Assembly (NCBI GenBank): GCA_900319795.1 | Contig: ONPU01000015.1 | Location: forward strand, 1-48,719 | Direction: 5' to 3' | From: an uncultured Eubacteriales bacterium | GTDB lineage: Bacteria; Bacillota; Clostridia; Lachnospirales; Lachnospiraceae | Length of the DNA stretch: 48,719 nucleotides | Shown: piece by piece, positions 8,355 to 15,091 of the stretch | How positions within the stretch are numbered: position 1 is the first letter of the stretch | Layout: each line of letters starts with the position of its first letter | Notes under the pieces: model-generated | Told to the model about the DNA's origin: nothing | Database searches by the model: none | The model's input: only the letters and a program-made list of their open reading frames with translations | Made by a program: the position numbers and the translations under genes

Positions 8355-9470
8355 ATGAATCACGGCCATCTCTATGTCCGGCGCAGGGAAATAAGCAGCG
8401 CCGGTCCTAAAACTGTAATCGCGATCCTTATCTTTGCTGCAGCCTGTGCTTTGCGATTCGGAGCGCGCTACGTTCCGGGCTTTGCGGAACGGGCTGTTAC
8501 CATCATCAATCCGCTGATGCTCGCGTCACTTGGCCGCGTTACAGGTCTTTTTAATTTTTCCATCGTCGAAATACTGATCTATCTTCTGATCATCATTATA
8601 CCGGTCCATCTTTTTGTGATTCTCTTTGCCGCGTTCCGCAGGGAATCCGATGCGGGAAAGCGCATGATCGGCTACCTGACGAATCTTTTAATCCTTGCGG
8701 CACTCATTTTCTTTCTCTATGAGGCAGGGGAGGATATCTGTTTTTACCGGGTTTCATTTTCCGATAAGGAAGGGTTCGGAAGGGGAAGTTATACGACGGA
8801 AGAGCTTACCGAAGTCTGCAAATATCTGACCGAGGAGTGCAACGGACTCGCCGGCCGGGTGGAACGGACGCCCGAAAAGATCATGGTTCTTTCAGCGGAC
8901 ATCGAGACGAGAATCACGGAATATATGAGAAAGACGGGAGAGACCTATCCGACGATCGCGGGCCCGTACTATATTCCGAAGGGGCTGATCGTGTCCTATC
9001 TTCTTTCGGTCACGGACCTGAGCGGCATTTACTCTGCCTACACCAACGAAGCCAATTACAACCGCGATATGCCGGACTACAATAAGCCGTTTACGATGAG
9101 CCATGAGCTCGCTCATACACACGGGGTGCTGGGAGAAACCGACGCGAATTTTATCGCCTATCTCAACTGCATGAATGCGCTCGACTCGGATATCCGTTAC
9201 TCCGGCGCGCTGATGGGGTGGATCTACTGCGCGAACGAACTTGCCAAGCGGGACCAAAGCGCCTATGACGGTTTCTATCGCAGCCTGGATGCCGCTGTTC
9301 GCTCCGACCTCAGTGCGAACTCTGAGTTCTGGGCACGCTATAAATCGCCTGTCACAGAAAGCGCGAAGAAATTCAATGACAGCTTTCTCAAGTCCCATGG
9401 CCAGAAGGACGGCACGGAATCGTACAGCAAGGTCGTGGATCTTATCGTCTCCTACGAATTGAAAAAGTGA
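8355..9470 (+). CDS. DUF3810-like membrane protein with HExxH metalloprotease motif (371 aa)
   Basis: Three predicted membrane helices in the first third (about residues 20-36, 70-95, 107-123), then an extracytoplasmic or cytosolic domain carrying HELAH (250-254) and a downstream Glu in GETDAN (261), the layout of a zinc metallopeptidase. The arrangement (N-terminal helices, then HELAHTHG) matches the DUF3810 family as I know it. ATG 8355 is chosen because GGGGGGA lies 5-10 bases upstream; the longer open frame starts inside the terminator. It is a single-gene unit bounded by terminators on both sides. Natural substrate unknown. The family match is by eye. Confidence 0.72.
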   Translation: MNHGHLYVRRREISSAGPKTVIAILIFAAACALRFGARYVPGFAERAVTIINPLMLASLGRVTGLFNFSIVEILIYLLIIIIPVHLFVILFAAFRRESDAGKRMIGYLTNLLILAALIFFLYEAGEDICFYRVSFSDKEGFGRGSYTTEELTEVCKYLTEECNGLAGRVERTPEKIMVLSADIETRITEYMRKTGETYPTIAGPYYIPKGLIVSYLLSVTDLSGIYSAYTNEANYNRDMPDYNKPFTMSHELAHTHGVLGETDANFIAYLNCMNALDSDIRYSGALMGWIYCANELAKRDQSAYDGFYRSLDAAVRSDLSANSEFWARYKSPVTESAKKFNDSFLKSHGQKDGTESYSKVVDLIVSYELKK

Positions 9471-9497
9471 GCCCGCTTCCAGCGAGCTCACTTTTTT
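9462..9497. terminator. Bidirectional terminator between convergent genes
   Basis: AAAAAGTGAGC (9462-9472) pairs perfectly with GCTCACTTTTT (9486-9496), with an additional CGCT/AGCG pairing inside the loop. It overlaps the 3' end of the DUF3810 gene and sits 2 bp from the end of aroF, serving both. Confidence 0.92.
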
Positions 9498-9498
9498 A

Positions 9499-10497
9499 TC
9501 AGGCCAGGTTGTGGATTGTGAAGAGCTTCGGCGCCAGGTTGTCAAACATCTCGGGTGTAATGGACTGCGGGCCGTCGCATTTCGCGTGCGGCGGGTCGTT
9601 GTGCACTTCGATCATCAGTCCGTCAGCGCCGGCGGCAGCGGCTGCCATGGACATGGACGGCACGAGCGCGGATCTGCCGGTCGCGTGGCTCGGGTCGATG
9701 ATGACCGGAAGGTGCGAGAGTGTCTTCAGGGAAGGGATCGAGGCCAGGTCCAGCGTATTCCTGGTATAGGTCTCGAAGGTCCGGATTCCGCGTTCGCAGA
9801 GGATGACGTTCGGGTTGCCGCCCGCGAGCACGTATTCGGCGCTCATGAGAAGATCCTGATACGTGCAGGCCATTCCGCGCTTGATAAGGACCGGCTTGTT
9901 TGTCTTTCCGAGAGCTTTCAGCAGAGAGAAATTCTGCATATTGCGGGCACCGACCTGGAGGATGTCGATATCCTCGAAGATCGGCAGCTGGTTCGCGTCC
10001 ATGATCTCCGTGCAGATCGGAAGGCCGGTTTTCTCCTTGGCCTTCAGCAGAAGGCGGATGCCCTCCAGAGCCATGCCCTGGAACGCGTAGGGAGAAGTCC
10101 TCGGTTTGAACGCGCCGCCGCGGAGGATCGTCGCGCCGCTTTTTTTCACGGCTTCCGCGATCTCGACGATCTGTTCCTCGGACTCCACCGAGCAGGGACC
10201 GGCGATCAGGGTCAGATTTCCCCCTCCGATCTCAGTATTGCCCACCTTGATGACGGTGTCCTCCGGGTGGAATTTGCGGTTCGCGTTTTTGTAGGGTTCC
10301 TGGACACGTTTGACCTCTTCGACGATCTCATTTGCGGAAATAAGATCGATATCGATCTGCGAGGTATCGCCGACGAGGCCGAGAATCGTGTGGTTGGCAC
10401 CGACCGACGAATGGATGTCGAAGCCTTTATCTTTGAGCCATGTTACAAGACCGTTCAGCTTTTGCTGATCCGGGTGTTCCTTTAAAATAATAATCAT
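9499..10497 (-). CDS. aroF: 3-deoxy-7-phosphoheptulonate synthase, type I-beta with regulatory N-domain (332 aa)
   Basis: First enzyme of the shikimate pathway: condenses phosphoenolpyruvate and erythrose 4-phosphate. The N-terminal ferredoxin-like domain (about 1-70) is the feedback domain seen in the Thermotoga-type enzyme. Catalytic motifs include AGPCSVES (99-106), the KPRTSPYAFQG loop (131-141) and the C-terminal DPSHATG metal-binding block. Length fits the type. It lies 3 bp after rpiB on the same strand, so the pair is an operon; RpiB acts in the pentose phosphate pathway, which supplies erythrose 4-phosphate. No T-box or tryptophan leader is visible. Confidence 0.95.
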   Translation of the reverse strand: MIIILKEHPDQQKLNGLVTWLKDKGFDIHSSVGANHTILGLVGDTSQIDIDLISANEIVEEVKRVQEPYKNANRKFHPEDTVIKVGNTEIGGGNLTLIAGPCSVESEEQIVEIAEAVKKSGATILRGGAFKPRTSPYAFQGMALEGIRLLLKAKEKTGLPICTEIMDANQLPIFEDIDILQVGARNMQNFSLLKALGKTNKPVLIKRGMACTYQDLLMSAEYVLAGGNPNVILCERGIRTFETYTRNTLDLASIPSLKTLSHLPVIIDPSHATGRSALVPSMSMAAAAAGADGLMIEVHNDPPHAKCDGPQSITPEMFDNLAPKLFTIHNLA

Positions 10498-10500
10498 GGA

Positions 10501-10959
10501 TTATGCCTTTCCGTAATCTTTCTCGATCTGCGAGATCATGTCGACGCGGACCGCGTGGCGGCCGCCTTCGAATTCATTTTCGAAAAATGTATCGACAATC
10601 ATCGCCGCAAGTTCTCTCCCGACGACGCGCGCGCCCATGGCGATGATCTGGCAGTTGTTGTGGCAGCGGGACATCTTCGCTGTGAACGGTTCCGAGCAGA
10701 CAGCCGCGCGGATGCCGGGCACTTTGTTGGCCGCAAGTGAAATTCCGAGTCCGGTTCCGCAGATCAGAACGCCGCGGTCTTCCTTGCCCTCAGCAATCGC
10801 TTCCGCGACAAGACGGCCCGGGAGCGGATAGTCGTCGCCGCGGTCATTGGGGTCGTAATTGCCGTAATCCGTGCACTCATAGCCCTTTTCTTTCAGGTGT
10901 TCCATAAGGAACAGTTTCAATTCGATACCAGCATGGTCACTGCCGAACGCAACTTTCAT
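10501..10959 (-). CDS. rpiB: Ribose-5-phosphate isomerase B (152 aa)
   Basis: RpiB/LacAB-family sugar-phosphate isomerase, interconverting ribose 5-phosphate and ribulose 5-phosphate. Visible signatures are GSDHAG (6-11), the catalytic Cys67 in ICGTGLG, the NKVPGIRAA block (78-86) and His100 of RCHN. Typical length is about 150 aa. ATG 10959 is chosen over the upstream open frame because GAGGAGG lies six bases before it. First gene of a two-gene operon with aroF; divergent from tRNA-Val(CAC). An allose-6-phosphate isomerase role is possible for this family but nothing nearby suggests it. Confidence 0.94.
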   Translation of the reverse strand: MKVAFGSDHAGIELKLFLMEHLKEKGYECTDYGNYDPNDRGDDYPLPGRLVAEAIAEGKEDRGVLICGTGLGISLAANKVPGIRAAVCSEPFTAKMSRCHNNCQIIAMGARVVGRELAAMIVDTFFENEFEGGRHAVRVDMISQIEKDYGKA

Positions 10960-10987
10960 AGAATCCTCCTCAAATAAAAATCTCCTG

Positions 10988-11016
10988 TTGAAGTTCTTCT
11001 TCGCCGGTGTTATAAT
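10988..11016 (+). promoter_or_regulatory. Promoter of tRNA-Val(CAC)
   Basis: TTGAAG, 17-bp spacer, perfect TATAAT, 7 bp before the mature tRNA 5' end, so the transcript would have almost no 5' leader. Confidence 0.85.
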
Positions 11017-11023
11017 CACTGAC

Positions 11024-11095
11024 GGACGGTTAGCTCAATGGGAGAGCACTCGCTTCACGTGTGAGGGGTTGCAGGTTCGAGCCCTGTACCGTCCA
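11024..11095 (+). tRNA. tRNA-Val (anticodon CAC)
   Basis: 72-nt cloverleaf. Acceptor GGACGGT / ACCGTCC, discriminator A; D-arm GCTC/GAGC; anticodon stem CTCGC/GTGAG with loop TTCACGT giving CAC; T-arm with TTCGAGC. CCA not encoded. Confidence 0.96.
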
Positions 11096-11103
11096 TTTTT
11101 TGT

Positions 11104-11137
11104 GCCTGAAAGTGAAGATGACGCTTTCAGGCTCCTT
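11104..11137 (+). terminator. Probable terminator of tRNA-Val(CAC)
   Basis: GCCTGAAAG (11104-11112) pairs perfectly with CTTTCAGGC (11124-11132), followed by TCCTTTT. The right arm overlaps the last codons of the convergent PAP2 gene. The T-run is short. Confidence 0.5.
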
Positions 11138-11834
11138 TTGTCTTTGCTTCCCACATGGCGTCCCACTTTTTACAATGATACACCTTTCCATAGGTGTAAA
11201 CAACAATGTAGACGATCACGGTCAGAGCCAGTGCCGAGATGATGTCGAAGAGCGAATGCTGCTTGACAAAAGCCGTCGAAGCGATGATGCCGGCGCTCCA
11301 GATTCCGATCAGGAGACGGACGGGCAGCGTCTGGAGTTTCTTCTTTTTGCTCTTGAAAAATGCAATCGCGATGACCGCGGAGTTGTATACGTGGATGCTT
11401 GGCCAGACATTTGTCGGCGTATCGGTCCGCCACAGCACGATGATCATTCTCGTGAAAATGTTGTCGCGCGGCATTTCCAGAAGACGAAGCGGCTGGCGGT
11501 TGGGCAAAATGGTGGACAGCACGAGGAAAAGCGTCATCCCGATCATCAGCATCGTCTGAAGCTGATCAAAGGAATCCCTGTCATAAAAGAACATGAAAAC
11601 AAGGCCTGCCGCGACGAAGCCGAACCAGGACAGATAGAAAATGACAAAATACTCGCAGAACGGGATCAGGTAGTCAAAGGGCATCGTGATCGAGAAATAC
11701 CACGAGCGGGGTATCATTTCCACAAGATGAAACCAAAACAGATAAAGAGTCATATATATAAGAAGCGGAAAGATATGATAGCATTTCTTCTCATAAAACC
11801 ATTTCTTAACAGACTCCCAAACATTTCCTTTCAT
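11127..11834 (-). CDS. PAP2-superfamily membrane phosphatase (235 aa)
   Basis: Integral membrane protein with about six hydrophobic segments. The C-terminal half has two PAP2 phosphatase motifs: PSIHVYNS (about residues 146-153) and a final motif with the catalytic His in KQHSLFD (about 193-199). The first motif (K...RP) is not obvious. Likely removes phosphate from a lipid phosphate or undecaprenyl pyrophosphate at the membrane. Its start codon overlaps the stop of the upstream phosphodiesterase gene by one base (TGATG), so the two are translationally coupled. A lipid phosphatase paired with a glycerophosphodiesterase suggests shared work in phospholipid or teichoic-acid turnover; that link is inference. 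Confidence 0.8.
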   Translation of the reverse strand: MKGNVWESVKKWFYEKKCYHIFPLLIYMTLYLFWFHLVEMIPRSWYFSITMPFDYLIPFCEYFVIFYLSWFGFVAAGLVFMFFYDRDSFDQLQTMLMIGMTLFLVLSTILPNRQPLRLLEMPRDNIFTRMIIVLWRTDTPTNVWPSIHVYNSAVIAIAFFKSKKKKLQTLPVRLLIGIWSAGIIASTAFVKQHSLFDIISALALTVIVYIVVYTYGKVYHCKKWDAMWEAKTKGA

Positions 11835-12976
11835 CAGTACTTTACCTTAAACTCATATTCGTCCGTGAGAAGATCACGGGGTTCTTCCTCGACGGAAGTA
11901 ATCGTGATAAAACGCTCGTTTCCGAGCCGGTCAATCATTTCGTCAATGGCGGAGCGGGGACCCTGAAGCTCCATCTCCACCTGCATGTCGTCCGAAGTGT
12001 TGCGGACCCAGCCGGTGATGCCGAGGGACTGCGCGATCCAGGTCGCGCGGTAGCGGAAGCCGACGCCCGTCACGGAACCGCTGAGAAGCATGTAGACACG
12101 CACGATGTTTTTCATATCGTCCTCGCTCCTTTGAGGAACTTCAACATGTTCCGAATATGTCTGTTCCGGCGTGAAGCTGTCGAAGATGAATGCTTCGAAA
12201 TACTTCGCGGCTTCCCTCATCATTTCGTTGCTTTTGATCGTCCACGCGATTCCGAAGGTGTGGAACACGTCGTGTTGAATTCTGTAGCGCAGCAGATCTT
12301 TATGGAGAACATTGTAGGCTATAAAATCGGGCCTTGCAAGGAAGTTGAACATGCAGGCGCTGAAAATATAGGAAGCAACTTTTGTCGGAACTTGGCCGCG
12401 GCGGAACTTTTCGGACAGCTGCCCGCGCAGAACCTGAGGGCGGTTTTTCCGGAACCAGAGGACGACAAACGGGTTAAAGGACTCGATGCAGTAGTTCCCT
12501 TCGTAGCTGTCGAGCCAGAAGACCGCATTTTCACAGATGGGGCCGACATTTTTTGTCTCGGATTTGATCTCGACGACGAGGGGGACGCGGCCGTGTACCA
12601 TTTCCAGAACATCCTTGAAAAGGGGGATGTGTTCATTCGACCGGAACAGGCAGATGTCCTTCAGCTCAGACCATTTCATGTCGCTGATTTTCCGGTCGAT
12701 ACCGGCCGAACGCTTCAGGGAATCGTCGTGGGAGACGACCATCAGCCCGTCGGAGGTTTCGCGGATATCCAATTCGATCCCGTATCCCATCTCGACGGCT
12801 TTCCGGAACGCGGCCATCGAGTTTTCGGGCGCCGGGCCGGAATTGTCGTGAAATCCTCTGTGGGCGATCGGCTGCCTCGCGTAGAGTTCCATGCGCTCTT
12901 TACGGCTTCTGCCGGGCCAGATTGCTGCTATATATAAAACAAGAAGTAAAAATAACAGATAGATCAGAATATGCAT
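11834..12976 (-). CDS. Membrane glycerophosphodiester phosphodiesterase fused to an acylphosphatase (380 aa)
   Basis: Residues about 1-20 form a membrane anchor. A GDPD domain follows (about 33-280) with its signatures: AHRGFHD, PENS, ELDIRE and the SHDDSLKR block; it hydrolyses glycerophosphodiesters to glycerol 3-phosphate and an alcohol. The last about 90 residues are a complete acylphosphatase domain: the phosphate-binding GVGFR (substrate Arg) and the GWVRNTSDD segment with the catalytic Asn are both intact. I know no common pairing of these two domains. ATG 12976 has AAGGAG upstream. An internal in-frame ATG at 12115, with AAAGGAG ten bases before it, sits exactly at the acylphosphatase boundary and may give a second, stand-alone product. 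Coupled to the PAP2 gene. Confidence 0.88.
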   Translation of the reverse strand: MHILIYLLFLLLVLYIAAIWPGRSRKERMELYARQPIAHRGFHDNSGPAPENSMAAFRKAVEMGYGIELDIRETSDGLMVVSHDDSLKRSAGIDRKISDMKWSELKDICLFRSNEHIPLFKDVLEMVHGRVPLVVEIKSETKNVGPICENAVFWLDSYEGNYCIESFNPFVVLWFRKNRPQVLRGQLSEKFRRGQVPTKVASYIFSACMFNFLARPDFIAYNVLHKDLLRYRIQHDVFHTFGIAWTIKSNEMMREAAKYFEAFIFDSFTPEQTYSEHVEVPQRSEDDMKNIVRVYMLLSGSVTGVGFRYRATWIAQSLGITGWVRNTSDDMQVEMELQGPRSAIDEMIDRLGNERFITITSVEEEPRDLLTDEYEFKVKY

Positions 12977-13006
12977 AAAAATGCTCCTTCCAAATGCCTG
13001 ACAACG

Positions 13007-13035
13007 AGTATAGCGCATTGCCCCGGCGATGGCAA
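13007..13035 (-). promoter_or_regulatory. Promoter of the GDPD-acylphosphatase / PAP2 operon
   Basis: Reading the minus strand: TTGCCA (13030-13035), 17-bp spacer, TATACT (13007-13012), about 31 bp before the start codon. Confidence 0.75.
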
Positions 13036-13071
13036 ATTTGGTAGGTTGACGTAATATTTTCAACCAGTTCT

Positions 13072-13088
13072 TGTAATGGTTTTGTAAT
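13072..13088 (+). promoter_or_regulatory. WalR (YycF)-type binding site
   Basis: TGTAAT-GGTTT-TGTAAT is a perfect match to the known WalR consensus TGTWAH-N5-TGTWAH. It lies 16 bp upstream of the -35 of a NlpC/P60 hydrolase gene, the classic target class of the WalKR cell-wall two-component system. Confidence 0.65.
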
Positions 13089-13104
13089 AAGTCGTAAAAG
13101 AAAC

Positions 13105-13133
13105 TTGTTTTTATTGTTACGAGGTGGTATACT
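13105..13133 (+). promoter_or_regulatory. Promoter of the NlpC/P60 hydrolase gene
   Basis: TTGTTT, 17-bp spacer, TATACT; leader of about 107 nt before ATG 13247. No known riboswitch consensus recognised in the leader. Confidence 0.8.
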
Positions 13134-13246
13134 TGGAACCGTTAAGAAAAGAAATAAGAGCAAATTTTACTAAAGTCTGAGAATTGTTTGATGCGGGCCA
13201 AATAGACTGAAGAGTCGGTCCGAAACAAAAAGGAGTTGGAATATTT

Positions 13247-14827
13247 ATGAAGAAAAAACTGCTTAGCATACTTCTTGCATCCGTGATGATCCTCACTCCG
13301 GCGACGTCGATCTTTGCCGATGAGGAAAGTGATCTCCGTGAAGTGGTTCAGCAGCGTGCCGAAGAAATTAATATGTGGCAGACAGATGCCTGGGCAATGG
13401 AAGAAAAACGCGCTGAGCTTCAGGGCCAGATTACGGAGATGAACGCTGACCTCGTGGACCTGATGATCCAGATCGACGAAGCGGAAGGAGACATCGCTTC
13501 CACAAAGAAGAGCATCAAGAAGACCAACAAAAAGATCAAAAAAGCCACGGAGCAGCTGGAAGAGGCTGAAAAGGAACGCGACGAGCAGTACGCGTCCATG
13601 AAAAAGAGAATTCAGTACATTTACGAAAACGGCGGCGTCAACGGATGGGCAGTAGCGGTTCTCGGCGCGGAAGACATTTCTTCTTTCCTCAACCAGGCCG
13701 ATTACGCGGCGGAAATCGAGCAGACAGACCGCAATTCGCTGAATACGCTGAAGACGACCGTTAAGAAGGTCGAGAAAATGAAGAAGGACTTGGAAGAGAA
13801 GAAGACCTCCCTCGAAGAAAAGGAAAAGCTTCTTACCTCCCAGAAGAAGGCCCTTGACGAAGACAAGGAAGTTCTGAACCAGGAGATCAGCGAGAAGAAG
13901 GCTGCTGACGAAGATTATGCGGCCAGAATCGCGGAAGCCGAAGACATCGCGAACGAACTGTATCAGATGATGCGCGCCGAGACGGCCCGGATCGAACAGA
14001 TTCAGGAAGAGAAGAGAAGAGCCGCTGAGGAAGAAGCGAGACAGCGCACTCTTGAGGAGGCCAGAAGACAGCGCGAAGCGGAAGAGGCAGCTGCCGCGGC
14101 AGCACGTGCCGCTGCACAGGAAGCCGCTGAGGAAGAGGAAACTGATTCTTACGACGAAGACAGCGAATCCTATGACGAAGAGTCTTACGAAGAAAAGTCC
14201 TACGACGAGGAATCCTATGATGAGGAATCCTACGATGAGGAATCTTATGACGAAGAGTCTTATGATGAAGACGATCTGTCTGTCTACAGTGAAGAGAGCA
14301 GCTCTTCCGACAGCGATGACGAGGACTCCTACGAAGAAGAATCTTCTTCCGAAAGCTCCGAATCCTATGATGAAGACAGCTACGAAGTGGACGAAGATGA
14401 CCTTTCCTATTATGAAGAGGAAGAAAGCTCATCCGGCAGTTCCTCAAAGAGCTCAAGCTCTTCAAGTTCCTCGGGAAGCGGCTCCTCCATCGTGGATTAC
14501 GCTGACCAGTACGTCGGCAATCCGTATGTCTACGGCGGCAACTCCCTGACAGACGGCATTGACTGCTCACACTTCGTCTATCAGGTTCTTTCGAACACCG
14601 GCAACTACAGCGGCGGATACACAACCTCCGGCGGCTGGGCAAGCCAGGGTGAATCGGTCAGCTCTCTTGACGAAGCACAGGCGGGTGACGTCATCGTCTA
14701 CTCCGGCCACGTCGCGATCTATGACGGCAACGGCGGAATCGTCGAGGCGAAGGGCTCCCAGTACGGCATTACACATGACCGTTCGGCGGATTACAAGTCC
14801 ATCGTCGCGATCAGAAGATTTACATGA
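13247..14827 (+). CDS. Secreted NlpC/P60 peptidoglycan hydrolase with coiled coil and acidic repeat linker (526 aa)
   Basis: Signal peptide (about 1-24, MKKKLL... cleaved near IFA-DEE), a long charged coiled coil (about 28-290) resembling the PcsB/CwlO regulatory region, an Ala/Glu-rich stretch, then a strongly acidic tandem repeat linker (about 299-395) and a Ser-rich tract. The C-terminal catalytic domain (about 415-526) carries Cys440 in GIDCSHF and His488 in SGHVAIY, the NlpC/P60 dyad, so it should cleave peptide bonds in peptidoglycan stems. Ribosome site AAAGGAG. The coiled coil in relatives senses or is activated by FtsEX; no FtsEX is nearby. Upstream WalR-type site suggests control by cell-wall stress signalling. 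Single-gene unit ended by a strong terminator. Confidence 0.93.
   Translation: MKKKLLSILLASVMILTPATSIFADEESDLREVVQQRAEEINMWQTDAWAMEEKRAELQGQITEMNADLVDLMIQIDEAEGDIASTKKSIKKTNKKIKKATEQLEEAEKERDEQYASMKKRIQYIYENGGVNGWAVAVLGAEDISSFLNQADYAAEIEQTDRNSLNTLKTTVKKVEKMKKDLEEKKTSLEEKEKLLTSQKKALDEDKEVLNQEISEKKAADEDYAARIAEAEDIANELYQMMRAETARIEQIQEEKRRAAEEEARQRTLEEARRQREAEEAAAAAARAAAQEAAEEEETDSYDEDSESYDEESYEEKSYDEESYDEESYDEESYDEESYDEDDLSVYSEESSSSDSDDEDSYEEESSSESSESYDEDSYEVDEDDLSYYEEEESSSGSSSKSSSSSSSSGSGSSIVDYADQYVGNPYVYGGNSLTDGIDCSHFVYQVLSNTGNYSGGYTTSGGWASQGESVSSLDEAQAGDVIVYSGHVAIYDGNGGIVEAKGSQYGITHDRSADYKSIVAIRRFT
14171..14275 (+). repeat. 15-bp in-frame tandem repeat encoding Y-D-E-E-S
   Basis: Seven contiguous 15-bp units, encoding variants of YDEES, in the acidic linker of the NlpC/P60 protein. 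Codons vary between units (tac/tat, gac/gat, gag/gaa), so the units are not recent identical copies, although length variation by slippage is still likely. Confidence 0.9.
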
Positions 14828-14850
14828 TCATAAAACCCGGCAGGGTTTTC

Positions 14851-14884
14851 AAAAAGAACTCCGGAAGATCCGGAGTTCTTTTTT
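14851..14884 (+). terminator. Strong intrinsic terminator of the NlpC/P60 gene
   Basis: Stem AAGAACTCCGGA / TCCGGAGTTCTT, three-base loop, T-run of six. The A-run upstream makes it possible in both directions. Confidence 0.95.
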
Positions 14885-14893
14885 GGGTTGGAG

Positions 14894-14992
14894 CGCACCA
14901 CAGGGGTCTGGCACCTCTGGTGCATTTTGCACCAAAGGTGCCAGACCCCCGTGGTGCACTTTGCACCAAAGGTGCCAGACCCCCGTGGTGCA
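14894..14992. repeat. Repeat family A: three 31-bp palindromic units
   Basis: Units at 14894-14924 (inverted orientation), 14928-14958 and 14962-14992, separated by TTT and CTT, so the repeat period is exactly 34 bp. Each unit begins with (T/C)GCACCA and ends TGGTGCA, with a GGTGCCAGACCCC core. The two direct units are identical. Located between the terminator of the hydrolase gene and the promoter of the deacetylase gene. Confidence 0.93.
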
Positions 14993-15001
14993 TTTCGCCT
15001 C

Positions 15002-15030
15002 TTGCTATTAGAGAATGAAAAATGTATACT
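15002..15030 (+). promoter_or_regulatory. Promoter of the polysaccharide deacetylase gene
   Basis: TTGCTA, 17-bp spacer, TATACT; starts 10 bp after the last family A unit. Confidence 0.75.
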
Positions 15031-15091
15031 TTTCAACAAAGGCGATTCTGAAACGATCGCGAAGAAGAGATTACGATAAAAGGCGCTGGCT

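Noticed and set aside
13134-13246. c-di-AMP (ydaO-type) riboswitch in front of the NlpC/P60 gene
   Set aside because: This class often precedes wall hydrolases, but the 107-nt leader is too short and lacks the conserved blocks.
14894-14992. CRISPR array
   Set aside because: Repeats are 31 bp but the gaps are a constant 3 bp, units occur in both orientations, and there are no cas genes.
14824-15079. Short open frames in the repeat cluster (peptides rich in CTKGARPP-like and HQRCQTP-like segments)
   Set aside because: They are translations of the 31-bp repeat units in different frames, as also seen at 30616-30907 and 48206-48506; no ribosome sites.
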